Assembly: GCF_900099905.1 (NCBI RefSeq)
Contig: NZ_FNEE01000036.1
Span: 1 to 45,368 of the forward strand
Direction of reading: 5' to 3'
DNA from: Mesorhizobium muleiense
Lineage (GTDB): Bacteria > Pseudomonadota > Alphaproteobacteria > Rhizobiales > Rhizobiaceae
DNA length: 45,368 nt
Below, one piece after another: positions 25,664 to 34,017 of the stretch. How positions within the stretch are numbered: position 1 is the first letter of the stretch; the number at the start of each line of letters is the position of its first letter. A program made the translations under genes and the position numbers. Under the pieces are notes generated by a model. It did not search any database. It was not told the DNA's origin and worked only from the letters and a program-made list of their open reading frames with translations.

Positions 25664-26881
25664 CTAGACGATGGTCGTCTTCAGTCGTTCGGCAATCAGG
25701 GCGGCAAGCCGCGTCGCCACCTCGTCCTTGCTCATCTCGGGCCATTCGTCGACACCGGCCTTCGAGACGATCCGCACAGTGTTGCGGTCGCCGCCCATCA
25801 CCCCGCTTTCGTGGGATACATCGTTGGCGACGATGAAATCGGCGCCCTTTTTCCTGAGCTTGGCCTCGGCGTTCCTGACCAGATCCTGCGTTTCGGCGGC
25901 GAAGCCGACGACCAGGCTGGGCCGCTTCCTGTGATGGCCGACGCCGGCAAGAATGTCAGGGTTTTCGATCATCTGCAGCGCCGGCGGCCCCTCGCCCGCC
26001 ACCTTCTTGATCTTCTCGCCGGCCGAAGTCTCGCTGCGCCAGTCCGCAACCGCCGCGACGAATACCGCCGCGTCCGCCGGCAAAAGCTGTTCGACCGCGT
26101 CCTTCATCTGGTTTGCGGTTTCGACATGCAGCGTGGTGACGTCAGCCGGATCGGCAATGCCGACCGGACCGGAGACGAGGCGCACATCGGCGCCCAGCCT
26201 TGCCAGCGCCGCCGCGATGGCATGGCCCTGCTTGCCGGACGAACGGTTGGCGATATAGCGCACCGGATCGATCGGCTCATGCGTCGGCCCTGAGGTGACG
26301 ATGATCTTTCTGCCTGCCAGCGGCTTCGGACTGATATCGAGCAGCGCCTCGATCGCAGCGACGATTTCCAGCGGCTCGGCCATGCGGCCTTCGCCCGCCT
26401 CGTTGCTCTCGGCCATTTCGCCCTTTGCCGGGCCGACGAATCCGACGCCGTCCTTCCGCAACGTCGCCCGGTTTCGCCGGGTCGCGGGATGCGACCACAT
26501 TTTCGGGTTCATGGCGGGCGCCATCAGCACCGGCTTGTCGGTCGCAATGAGCACGGTCGAGGCAAGGTCGTTGGCATGGCCGTTGGCGAGCTTCGCCATC
26601 AGGTCGGCGGTAGCCGGCGCCACAACGACAAGATCGGCCTCGCGCGACAAGCGGATGTGGCCGACATCGTGCTCGTCATTGCGGTCGAACAAATCCGTGA
26701 AGACGTGGTCGGCCGACAGCGCCCCGGCCGACAGCGTCGTGACGAATTCCTGCGCCGCGGCAGTCATCACCACACGCACGGCGGCACCGCGCTCGCGCAG
26801 CCGGCGGATCAGGTCGAGCGCCTTGTAGGCGGCGATACCGCCGCCGATGATCAGCAGGATGCGCTTGCCGGAGAGGGTCAT
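25664..26881 (-). CDS. coaBC: Bifunctional phosphopantothenoylcysteine decarboxylase / phosphopantothenate-cysteine ligase
   Basis: A 405-residue two-domain enzyme of coenzyme A synthesis. The N-terminal CoaC flavoprotein domain decarboxylates phosphopantothenoylcysteine; it has the catalytic His75 in GHIRLSR and the substrate motif APAMNPKMW. The C-terminal CoaB domain joins phosphopantothenate to cysteine using CTP; it starts near SGPTHEPIDPVRYIANRSSGKQG and includes FIVANDVS. The ATG at 26881 lies 20 bases after the stop of the toxin gene. In rhizobia it normally follows ubiB; here a toxin-antitoxin pair lies between, so it either depends on read-through or has its own promoter. Confidence 0.96.
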   Translation of the reverse strand: MTLSGKRILLIIGGGIAAYKALDLIRRLRERGAAVRVVMTAAAQEFVTTLSAGALSADHVFTDLFDRNDEHDVGHIRLSREADLVVVAPATADLMAKLANGHANDLASTVLIATDKPVLMAPAMNPKMWSHPATRRNRATLRKDGVGFVGPAKGEMAESNEAGEGRMAEPLEIVAAIEALLDISPKPLAGRKIIVTSGPTHEPIDPVRYIANRSSGKQGHAIAAALARLGADVRLVSGPVGIADPADVTTLHVETANQMKDAVEQLLPADAAVFVAAVADWRSETSAGEKIKKVAGEGPPALQMIENPDILAGVGHHRKRPSLVVGFAAETQDLVRNAEAKLRKKGADFIVANDVSHESGVMGGDRNTVRIVSKAGVDEWPEMSKDEVATRLAALIAERLKTTIV

Positions 26882-26900
26882 GCCCAGTTCTTGTCCGATG

Positions 26901-27308
26901 TCATGCCGGCTTCAGCGCCGGTTCGATGTCGGTATGGATGAAATCATTGCCCTTGAAAAGCAGCGGCAGGTTTCGTGACTTGGCCAAGGCGTAGGCGAAG
27001 CAATCGCCCATGTTGAGATCGGCACGATGGCGGGATCCACGACCAAAACGAGAATAAGCAAGCCGCGCGATCTCAAGCTGCGGCAAATCAAAGGGAACTA
27101 CCGTCAGCTCAAGACGGTCGATGAGCATTTGGAACTCGCTAGCGTTGACGCTACCGCTTGATCGGCTCACTACGCAATGCGCCTCCAGCAGCGTCGCAGT
27201 ACTGATCAGTGCAGCAGGTGAGGTTCCGAAAACATCGACGAACGCAGCCGCGTCCGGCTCTGCGCCAATAATTGCGATCAATGCCGACGTGTCGACTGCA
27301 ATTGTCAC
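26901..27308 (-). CDS. PIN-domain toxin (VapC/FitB type)
   Basis: A 135-residue PIN-domain ribonuclease toxin. The acidic metal-binding residues are in place: Asp6 (AVDTSALIAI), Glu42 (LLEAHCV), Asp102 (MGDCFAYALAK) and Asp122 (GNDF). Members cleave tRNA or rRNA when the antitoxin is lost. The start is GTG 27308, overlapping the antitoxin stop by 4 bases (GTGA), which ties its synthesis to that of the antitoxin. The frame extends to 27326 but the conserved fold begins here. All active-site residues are intact, so the toxin should be functional. Confidence 0.92.
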   Translation of the reverse strand: MTIAVDTSALIAIIGAEPDAAAFVDVFGTSPAALISTATLLEAHCVVSRSSGSVNASEFQMLIDRLELTVVPFDLPQLEIARLAYSRFGRGSRHRADLNMGDCFAYALAKSRNLPLLFKGNDFIHTDIEPALKPA

Positions 27309-27565
27309 AGAAGTCCCTCGTCCCACATGTGGTCAGTAAGTGCCTTGAGATCAAAAGGCCGTTCTAGCTTTCGTCCAAGCGCCAAGATTTCGTCACGCGA
27401 CGCTTTTAGCCGCCAAGCCCCATTTTCAAGCTTGGTTTTTGGGATCGCCACCTCGCGCAAGGCGTCCCGCGCTTCCTGCTCCATCGAAACGCCACGCGCG
27501 GCAGCGCGCTCGCGAAGCACCTGCTTCACGCTTTCGTCAAGATTGCGGATTGTTATCGTGCTCAT
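27305..27565 (-). CDS. Ribbon-helix-helix antitoxin (FitA/VapB type)
   Basis: An 86-residue antitoxin. The N-terminal ribbon-helix-helix (STITIRNLDESVKQVLRERA and GVSMEQEARDALRE) binds DNA. The C-terminal tail, ending DLKALTDHMWDEGLL, should wrap the toxin. This is the FitA layout. AAGGAG lies 8 bases upstream of the ATG. With the toxin it would autorepress, most likely at the palindrome 27606-27640 that covers its -35 region. Confidence 0.9.
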   Translation of the reverse strand: MSTITIRNLDESVKQVLRERAAARGVSMEQEARDALREVAIPKTKLENGAWRLKASRDEILALGRKLERPFDLKALTDHMWDEGLL

Positions 27566-27585
27566 GCTCTTGCTCCTTGCCCCTT

Positions 27586-27640
27586 AACATAGGCGATAAG
27601 CAACATGACTGCAATGACAGCACTGCTGTCATTGCAGTCA
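27586..27640 (-). promoter_or_regulatory. Toxin-antitoxin promoter and perfect palindromic operator
   Basis: TGACTGCAATGACAGCA at 27606-27622 is repeated as an exact reverse complement at 27624-27640 around a single central base. On the minus strand TTGCAG (27609-27614), 17 bases, TATGTT (27586-27591) forms a promoter whose -35 box lies in the palindrome. The ubiB stop codon (27638-27640) is its first three bases. FitAB complexes bind inverted repeats at their own promoter, so this is the likely operator. Confidence 0.7.
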
Positions 27641-29212
27641 GAGCAACTTCCAGGCGATAAAGACCAGCGTCAGCGCGATAACCCACAGCGCCAGCCGGCC
27701 GGAGCGGGTGTGGCGCGCCTCGGCCTTGCCGATGGCGTGCGCCGTCCTTTCGTCGAAACGCAGCCCGTGTTCGGCCATCAGATCGATCTCGCGCGACAGC
27801 CGCTCGGTGCGGGCGGCGAGGTCCGGCGCCTGGCGGGCCAGCGCCAGCAACGCGCTGGCCCCGTCGCGTGCGTCGGCCAGCAGGGCACGCGGGCCGAGAT
27901 TGCCTGATATCCAGCCTCCGACCACCGGTTCTGACGTCTTCCACATGTTGAATGCCGGGTCGAGCGTGCGGGCAACGCCCTCGACCACCACCATGGTCTT
28001 TTGCAGCAGCACCAGTTCGGACCGCGTCGCCATGTCGAAGAGGTCGGTGACCTCGAACAGAAGCGCCAAGAGCTTGGCCATCGAGATGGTTTCGGCCGGC
28101 TGGCCGTGGATCGGCTCGCCGATGGCGCGGATCGCCTGGGCGAATGCCGCGACGTTATGCAGGCGCGGCACGTAGCCGGCCTCGAAATGCACTTCGGCGA
28201 CGCGCAGATAGTCACGGGTGATGAAGCCGTAGAGGATTTCGGCGAGGAACCGGCGCTCCTTCTTGCCGAGCCGGCCGGCAATGCCGAGATCGACAGCGAC
28301 GATGGTGCCATCGGGCTCGACGAACAGGTTTCCCGGATGCATGTCGGCGTGGAAGAAACCGTCGCGCAGCGTATGGCGCAGGAACGACTGGACCAGATTG
28401 GCGGCGATCGCCTTCAGATCGTGGCCGGCGGCAGTGAGGCCGGCAATGTCGTTCATCTTGATGCCGTCGACCCATTCCATGGTCAGCACGTCGCGGCCGG
28501 TGCGTTCCCAATCGACCGTCGGCACGCGAAAGCCGGGATCGTCCCTGGTGTTTTCGCCGAGCTCCGAAAGCGCTGCCGCCTCAAGCCTCAGATCCATCTC
28601 GATCTTGGTGGTCTGCGCCAGCGTCTGGGTCACCTCGACCGGCCGCAACCGGCGCGACGACGGGATGTATTTTTCCTGGAGACGGGCGGCGAGGAAATAG
28701 CTTTCGAGATCGCGGAAGAAACGGCGCCGCACGCCCGGCCGGATCACCTTCACCGCCACCCGCGAGCCGACGCCGTTCTGCAAGGTTTCGGCGGTATGGA
28801 CCTGAGCGATCGAGGCCGCGGCGACCGCCTCGCCGAAACTGGCGTAGAGCTCGCCGACCTTGCGCCCGAGCGAGGCCTCTATCGCCGCAATGGCCTCGGC
28901 CTGCGGAAATGTCTGCATCTTGTCCTGCAGCATGGCGAGATCGAGCGCTATGTCGTTGCCGACGACATCGGGCCGTGTCGCCAGGAACTGGCCGAGCTTG
29001 ACATAGGATGGGCCGAGCCGGACGACGGCCTTGGCCAGCCGATCGCCACGTTCATAGGCAAGCGCGCGGCGGCGGGTGAACAGCCGTGCCACCCGCCAGC
29101 CGAATTTCGGCAGGCCGAACAGCTCATCGCCCGGCAACGCCGCGACGACGCCTTCGCGGACCAGCACCCAGCCGGCCCGTACGAGCCTGAAACCAGCGCC
29201 GACATTGCTCAT
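27638..29212 (-). CDS. ubiB: Ubiquinone biosynthesis protein UbiB (ABC1/ADCK ATPase)
   Basis: A 524-residue atypical protein kinase of the UbiB/ADCK family, needed for ubiquinone synthesis. It has the KxGQ motif KLGQ at residues 72-75, the alanine-rich loop AAASIAQVH that replaces the glycine loop, HADMHPGNLFV as catalytic loop and VAVDLGIAG in place of DFG. A hydrophobic helix ends the protein (LALWVIALTLVFIAWKLL), anchoring it to the membrane. It lies 70 bases after ubiE on the same strand. The stop codon is part of a long palindrome at 27606-27640. Confidence 0.95.
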   Translation of the reverse strand: MSNVGAGFRLVRAGWVLVREGVVAALPGDELFGLPKFGWRVARLFTRRRALAYERGDRLAKAVVRLGPSYVKLGQFLATRPDVVGNDIALDLAMLQDKMQTFPQAEAIAAIEASLGRKVGELYASFGEAVAAASIAQVHTAETLQNGVGSRVAVKVIRPGVRRRFFRDLESYFLAARLQEKYIPSSRRLRPVEVTQTLAQTTKIEMDLRLEAAALSELGENTRDDPGFRVPTVDWERTGRDVLTMEWVDGIKMNDIAGLTAAGHDLKAIAANLVQSFLRHTLRDGFFHADMHPGNLFVEPDGTIVAVDLGIAGRLGKKERRFLAEILYGFITRDYLRVAEVHFEAGYVPRLHNVAAFAQAIRAIGEPIHGQPAETISMAKLLALLFEVTDLFDMATRSELVLLQKTMVVVEGVARTLDPAFNMWKTSEPVVGGWISGNLGPRALLADARDGASALLALARQAPDLAARTERLSREIDLMAEHGLRFDERTAHAIGKAEARHTRSGRLALWVIALTLVFIAWKLL

Positions 29213-29282
29213 GACTGCGCTTGTCCTGCCGGTTTTCTAGACCGGCGAAGGGCAGGTCGCGTATAAAAAATACGGGCCTGCC

Positions 29283-30059
29283 TCAAAGCTTCCAGCCCGA
29301 ATGAAGCGCAGCTATGCCGCCGGCATAATTGCGAAACGACACGCGGTCAAAACCGGCGCGGGAAATCATCGCGGCAAAATTCTGCTGATTGGGAAATTTG
29401 CGGATCGATTCGACCAGATAGGAATAGGGTTCGTTTTCGCCGGTCACCGCCTTGCCAATCCTGGGGATGGCGTTGAACGACCACGCCTCGTAGACCTTGT
29501 CGAGCAGCGGCATGTCGACCTCGGAAAATTCAAGGCAGAGAAAACGCCCGCCAGGCTTCAGCACGCGAAAGGCTTCGGCAAGCGCCACATCGATGCGCGG
29601 CACGTTGCGAATGCCGAAAGCGATCGTGTAGGCGTCGAAACTGGCCTCAGCGAAAGGCAGCTCCTCGGCATTGGCCTCGACGAAATCGGTATTTGCCGTG
29701 AGGCCCTTTTTCTCGGCCCGGTCGCGGCCGACGGCGAGCATCGAGCCGTTGATGTCGAGAACCGTGGCATGGGCGTTCCTGCCGCTCGCCTCGACGATGC
29801 GGAAGGCGATGTCGCCAGTGCCGCCGGCAACGTCGAGAACGCTCCAGCCCGGTCGTTTCGGTGGATTGAGCCATGTGACCATTGCGTCCTTCCACAGCCG
29901 ATGCAGGCCGCCCGACATCAGGTCGTTCATCAGATCGTAGCGGTTCGCCACCTTGTGGAAAACGTCGTTGACCAGGGACTGCTTCTCGCCTGCCCCTACG
30001 CGCTTGAAACCATAGGAGGTTTCCATGCCGCCAACGGCCGTGGTTCTCTCAACCGACAT
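29283..30059 (-). CDS. ubiE: Ubiquinone/menaquinone C-methyltransferase
   Basis: A 258-residue S-adenosylmethionine-dependent C-methyltransferase of the quinone pathway. The SAM loop LDVAGGTGDIAF spans about residues 75-86. The family signatures FHKVANRYDLMNDLMSGGLHR and ENEPYSYLVESIRKFP are present, and it ends GGIAALHSGWKL. ATG 30059 gives the usual length; ATG 30026 is in frame and the frame continues upstream to 30269. It is divergent from add with about 150 bases between. Together with ubiB it forms the usual rhizobial pair. Confidence 0.95.
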   Translation of the reverse strand: MSVERTTAVGGMETSYGFKRVGAGEKQSLVNDVFHKVANRYDLMNDLMSGGLHRLWKDAMVTWLNPPKRPGWSVLDVAGGTGDIAFRIVEASGRNAHATVLDINGSMLAVGRDRAEKKGLTANTDFVEANAEELPFAEASFDAYTIAFGIRNVPRIDVALAEAFRVLKPGGRFLCLEFSEVDMPLLDKVYEAWSFNAIPRIGKAVTGENEPYSYLVESIRKFPNQQNFAAMISRAGFDRVSFRNYAGGIAALHSGWKL

Positions 30060-30207
30060 TATTTTTGATCCGCCATAAAACCGGCGGGACCATAGCCGAT
30101 CGATGATGCCGACGCTATTGTTTAAGGCGCGGTGTTCGGCCGCGCTTCCCGGTCGTGGGATCACGCTTATGGCTCCATGTCCTGGACTGACCTGACGGGA
30201 TGATTGC

Positions 30208-31182
30208 ATGCCTTTGAAAGCAGAACTGCACTGCCATATCGAAGGGGCAGCGGCGCCCGAACTCGTCATCCGTCAGGCGCAGAAATACGGCAAGGACACC
30301 TCGCCCTACATTCAGGACGGCTCCTTCGTCTGGCACGATTTCAGCTCCTTCCTCGCCGCCTATGACTTCTCCTCCGACCTGTTCCGCACAGAAGAGGACT
30401 ATGCGCGGCTGGCCGATCATTATCTGACCAGCCTCGCCCGCGACGGCGCGATCTATTCCGAGATCTTCACCTCGACGGACCACGCCGGGAAGGCCGGCCT
30501 GTCGCCCAAGGCCTATACGGACGCGCTCGGCGAAGGCATGGCGCGCGCCAAGGCCAAGACCGGCATCGAAGGCCGCATGATCGTCACCGGCGTGCGCAAT
30601 GCCGGCGTCGAATCGATCGAGCAGGCGGCGCGCTTCGCCGCCCGCTGCGGGCATCCGCTGGTCACCGGCTTCGGCGTCGCCGGCGACGAGCGGATGGGCG
30701 ATCTGGAGGACTATGTCAGGGCCTTCGAAATCGCGCGAGAGGCCGGCCTTGGCATCACCGTCCATGCCGGCGAACTGATGGGCTGGGAGAGCGTCAAGGC
30801 CGCGCTCGACCACATTCGCCCCGCCCGCATCGGCCATGGCGTGCGTGCCATCGAAAACCCCGACCTTATCCGGCGCATCGCCGACGAAGGCGTCGTGCTC
30901 GAATGCTGTCCGAGTTCCAACATCGCGCTGAGGGTGTTCGACAGTTTCGCCGATCACCCTTTTCCGGCACTGCAGGCGGCTGGCTGCAAGGTGACGCTAA
31001 ATTCCGATGATCCGCCCTATTTCCGGACGTCGCTGAAGCGCGAATACGACATTGCCGCCGAGCATTTTTCGATGAACGACAAGGCGCTCGCCGCCGTCAC
31101 CAGAACCGCCATCGACGCCGCCTTCGTCGACAGGAAGACCAAGGCAATGCTGCTGGGCCGGCTCGACGTCAAGGGCAGGTGA
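30208..31182 (+). CDS. add: Adenosine deaminase
   Basis: A 324-residue deaminase converting adenosine to inosine. The zinc and substrate residues are visible: HCHIEG at residues 8-13, HAGE at 186-189, GHG around His210, and SDDPPYF with Asp267 and Asp268. The first motif reads HCHIEG instead of the HxHLDG of textbook enzymes, so adenine or a modified adenosine is a possible alternative substrate. It is followed by upp, and the transporter and other salvage genes lie on the opposite strand nearby. The stop codon falls in the first unit of a heptamer repeat. Confidence 0.92.
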   Translation: MPLKAELHCHIEGAAAPELVIRQAQKYGKDTSPYIQDGSFVWHDFSSFLAAYDFSSDLFRTEEDYARLADHYLTSLARDGAIYSEIFTSTDHAGKAGLSPKAYTDALGEGMARAKAKTGIEGRMIVTGVRNAGVESIEQAARFAARCGHPLVTGFGVAGDERMGDLEDYVRAFEIAREAGLGITVHAGELMGWESVKAALDHIRPARIGHGVRAIENPDLIRRIADEGVVLECCPSSNIALRVFDSFADHPFPALQAAGCKVTLNSDDPPYFRTSLKREYDIAAEHFSMNDKALAAVTRTAIDAAFVDRKTKAMLLGRLDVKGR

Positions 31183-31325
31183 ATGGGTGAATGGTGAATG
31201 GTGAATGGTGAATGGTGAATGGTCCACCCGGCGCTTCGGTCCGTCAACCGCGAGTTTTCCGCTGAACCAAGGACTCGCAAACCTGTTCACTATTCACTAT
31301 TCACCATTCACTACTCACTTTCACC
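31179..31325. repeat. Inverted arrays of a heptamer, GTGAATG / CATTCAC
   Basis: Six copies of GTGAATG run from 31179 to 31221 with one extra G after the first. After a 64-base gap about five diverged copies of the reverse complement follow at 31286-31325 (TTCACTA, TTCACCA and so on). The transcript could fold into a long hairpin between add and upp. The add stop codon is inside the first copy. Confidence 0.85.
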
Positions 31326-31345
31326 TGCGCAGCTAGGAGACCACC

Positions 31346-31975
31346 ATGCAGGGCGTCACCGTCGTCGACCATCCGCTTGTCCAGCACAAGCTGACCATCA
31401 TGCGCAAGAAGGAAACCTCGACGGCCGGCTTCCGGCGGCTGCTGCGCGAGATCTCGCTGCTGCTCGGCTACGAGGTCACCCGCAACCTCGAACTGACGAC
31501 GACGACGATCGAAACGCCGATCGAGACGATGGAAGCGCCGACGCTGGAGGGCAAGAAGCTGGTTTTCGCCTCAGTACTGCGCGCCGGCAACGGCCTGCTC
31601 GAAGGCCTGCTCGACCTGGTGCCGGCGGCGCGCGTCGCCCATATCGGTCTCTACCGCGACCACGAAACGCTGGAAGCGGTCGAATATTTCTTCAAGGCGC
31701 CGAGCGATCTCGCCGACCGGCTGGTGATCGTCGTCGATCCGATGCTGGCGACCGCCAATTCGGCGATCGCCGCGATCGACAAGTTGAAGGGACGCGGCGC
31801 CACCAACATTCGCTTCCTCTGCCTGCTGGCGGCGCCAGAAGGCCTCGATCGCTTCATCAAGGCGCATCCCGATGTCCCGGTCTTCACCGCTTCCATCGAC
31901 CGCCAGCTCAACGAGAAGGGCTACATCATGCCCGGCCTCGGCGATGCTGGCGACCGCATGTACGGGACCAAATGA
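31346..31975 (+). CDS. upp: Uracil phosphoribosyltransferase
   Basis: A 209-residue enzyme making UMP from uracil and PRPP, the usual length. The PRPP-binding loop VVDPMLATANSAIAAID and the uracil-binding C-terminus GYIMPGLGDAGDRMYGTK are conserved, as is ASVLRAGNGLLEGLL. TAGGAG precedes the ATG. It lies downstream of add and is separated from it by the heptamer repeat arrays. It recovers the uracil released by pyrimidine phosphorylase activity encoded on the other strand. Confidence 0.97.
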   Translation: MQGVTVVDHPLVQHKLTIMRKKETSTAGFRRLLREISLLLGYEVTRNLELTTTTIETPIETMEAPTLEGKKLVFASVLRAGNGLLEGLLDLVPAARVAHIGLYRDHETLEAVEYFFKAPSDLADRLVIVVDPMLATANSAIAAIDKLKGRGATNIRFLCLLAAPEGLDRFIKAHPDVPVFTASIDRQLNEKGYIMPGLGDAGDRMYGTK

Positions 31976-32084
31976 CCGTGGCGCCGCTCGTTTACCGATC
32001 GTTTACGCAAACGACCGCTTTCTGCATCTGTTAAAGCGGCAAACACCATGCCGCGATAAGCAGGGTCTTCACGAAGGCCGGTCC

Positions 32085-32636
32085 ATGCTGCGCAATCTTC
32101 TCATCCTTGGCGTGCTCGCCGTAGCATCGGCGTCGTTCCCGATGCTCTACCAGTCGAATCTGCAGATGTTCGAAGGCCTGCTGAAATCGGCGGTCGGGGC
32201 CAGGCCGGCGGTCGAAACGGACCTGAATCTGGCCACGGTTCCCGGCAGGCCGGCGCAGCCGCTCGGCCGCAAGGTCGTGATCCCGGCTGACGCGCGCGGG
32301 CATTTCACGTCGGCGTTCAAGCTTAACGGTCGAACGGTCGACGGCATGATCGACACCGGCGCAACGCTGGTCGCCATCAACAGTTCGACGGCGCGCAGGA
32401 TCGGCGTTTCGCTGAACGCGTCGGATTTCAAGCACCAGGTCAACACCGCCAACGGCGCGATCAAGGCTGCCTTGGTGACCGTCGATCGGCTGCAGATCGG
32501 CAAGATCACGCTCGACGGTGTCCAGGCGGTGGTGCTCGACGACAAGGCGCTGCGCACCAATTTGATCGGTCTGAGCTTTCTCCAGCGGCTGGAAAAATAC
32601 CAGGTCGAGAACGGCTCGCTGCTGCTCGTCCAGTGA
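32085..32636 (+). CDS. Retropepsin-like aspartic protease (TIGR02281 type)
   Basis: A 183-residue clan AA aspartic protease. A hydrophobic N-terminus (LLILGVLAVASASFPML) acts as signal or anchor, followed by a single pepsin-like domain with the catalytic Asp90 in MIDTGATLVAI and a second typical loop LIGLSFLQRLEKYQVENGSLLL. One domain per chain implies a homodimer, as in retropepsins. ATG 32085 has GAAGG 8 bases upstream; the frame upstream to 31872 overlaps upp and is not counted. The substrate is unknown; the protease should act in the periplasm. Confidence 0.88.
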   Translation: MLRNLLILGVLAVASASFPMLYQSNLQMFEGLLKSAVGARPAVETDLNLATVPGRPAQPLGRKVVIPADARGHFTSAFKLNGRTVDGMIDTGATLVAINSSTARRIGVSLNASDFKHQVNTANGAIKAALVTVDRLQIGKITLDGVQAVVLDDKALRTNLIGLSFLQRLEKYQVENGSLLLVQ

Positions 32637-32682
32637 ACCATGATCCCGAAAAGTGGAAACCGGTTTTCGGAAAGATCATGGT
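32637..32682. repeat. Short palindromic element, copy 1
   Basis: ACCATGATC (32637-32645) and GATCATGGT (32674-32682) enclose CCGAAAA...TTTTCGG, making a nested hairpin. I recognise the sequence as a very common intergenic repeat of rhizobia. It lies between two convergent genes. Confidence 0.8.
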
Positions 32683-32697
32683 CCAATTAAAAAAACT

Positions 32698-34017
32698 TCA
32701 TCCGCGCGGCAGGATCCGCCGGATGACGGTTTTTTCCGCGGGCGGCTTCGAAGCGCCGATCGTATAGGCCGAAAGCACGGCGGCGGCGGCCGCCTCGGCA
32801 TCCCCGGCATTGCGGGCATGGACCAGCGCCAGCGCCTCGCCGCCCCGCACCTCCGCGCCGACAGGCAGCAGCCGGGTGACGCCGACGGCATGGTCGATCC
32901 TGTCGTCCGGCCGGATGCGCCCGCCGCCAAGCCCGACGACGGCAAGCCCGATGTCGCGGGTGGAGATACCGGTGACGAAGCCGTTTTCGGCGGCCTTGAC
33001 CGCAAATTCCGTCGCCGCCCTCGGCAGGTGTTTTTCCGGGTTCTCGACGAAGTCGGCCGGACCGCCGAGCGCCGCCACCATGCGCGCGAAGACGGCCGCG
33101 GCACCGCCGCCGGCAAGCGTCTCGGCGGCGCGCCGCATGCCGTCCTGGTTGGACGAGACCAGCCCGGCCGACTGCAGCATGTCTGCGGCCAATGCCACCG
33201 TCACATCCTCCAGGCGCCGGTCGCGGAAGCGGCCGGTGAGGAAATCGACGGCATTGCGCACCTCGACCGCGTTGCCGGCTGCCGAGGCCAGCGGCTCGTT
33301 CATGCCGGTGACCAGCGCCGAGGTCTTCAGGCCGGCGCCATTGGCGACTTCGACCAGGCTGTTCGCCAGTGTCGTTGCGTCGCGCGACTTTTCCATGAAG
33401 GCGCCGTTGCCGACCTTTACGTCGAGCACCAGCGACTGCAGGCCGGCCGCCAGCTTCTTCGAGAGGATCGAGGCGGTGATCAGCGGCACCGATTCGACGG
33501 TTCCCGTCACGTCGCGGATCGCATAGAGCCGGCGGTCGGCGGGCGCGAGATCGGCGGTCTGGCCGATGATGGCGCAGCCGGCTTCGAGCACTGCCTTGCG
33601 GAATCCCGCGACATCCGGCTGGCTGGTATAGCCCGGGATGGCGTCCATCTTGTCCAGAGTGCCGCCGGTATGGCCGAGGCCGCGGCCGGAAATCATCGGC
33701 ACATAAGCGCCGCAGGCAGCGACGATCGGCGCCACCAACAGCGAGACATTGTCGCCGACGCCGCCTGTCGAATGCTTGTCGGTGACCGGGCCCGGCAGGT
33801 CCGACCAATCGAGCACGTCGCCGGAATCGCGCATCGCCAGGGTCAGCGCCACCGCCTCGTCGCGGCTCATGCCGTTGAAGAACACCGCCATGGCGAAGGC
33901 CCCGACCTGCCCGTCCGAGACGGTGCCGGCGGTGAGGCCTTCGATGAAGCTGGCGATCTCCTGCGTCGACAGCTTGTGGCCGTCGCGCTTGCTGCGGATG
34001 ATTTCCTGGGGAAGCAT
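32698..34017 (-). CDS. deoA: Thymidine phosphorylase
   Basis: A 439-residue phosphorylase splitting thymidine (and deoxyuridine) into base and 2-deoxyribose 1-phosphate. The signature KHSTGGVGD is at residues 81-89 and GRGLGHTGGTLDKMDAIPG follows. These are the conserved phosphate and substrate loops. It is the last gene of the minus-strand nucleoside operon and its ATG shares one base with the stop of the purine phosphorylase gene (TGATG). Confidence 0.96.
   Translation of the reverse strand: MLPQEIIRSKRDGHKLSTQEIASFIEGLTAGTVSDGQVGAFAMAVFFNGMSRDEAVALTLAMRDSGDVLDWSDLPGPVTDKHSTGGVGDNVSLLVAPIVAACGAYVPMISGRGLGHTGGTLDKMDAIPGYTSQPDVAGFRKAVLEAGCAIIGQTADLAPADRRLYAIRDVTGTVESVPLITASILSKKLAAGLQSLVLDVKVGNGAFMEKSRDATTLANSLVEVANGAGLKTSALVTGMNEPLASAAGNAVEVRNAVDFLTGRFRDRRLEDVTVALAADMLQSAGLVSSNQDGMRRAAETLAGGGAAAVFARMVAALGGPADFVENPEKHLPRAATEFAVKAAENGFVTGISTRDIGLAVVGLGGGRIRPDDRIDHAVGVTRLLPVGAEVRGGEALALVHARNAGDAEAAAAAVLSAYTIGASKPPAEKTVIRRILPRG

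Noticed and set aside
28001..29266. A 421-codon plus-strand frame antisense to ubiB
   Set aside because: ubiB has all family motifs on the minus strand; the opposite frame is His/Asp/Arg-rich shadow sequence.
31179..31325. CRISPR-like array from the repeated heptamers
   Set aside because: Units are 7 bases, directly adjacent without spacers, and inverted halves face each other; no cas genes are present.
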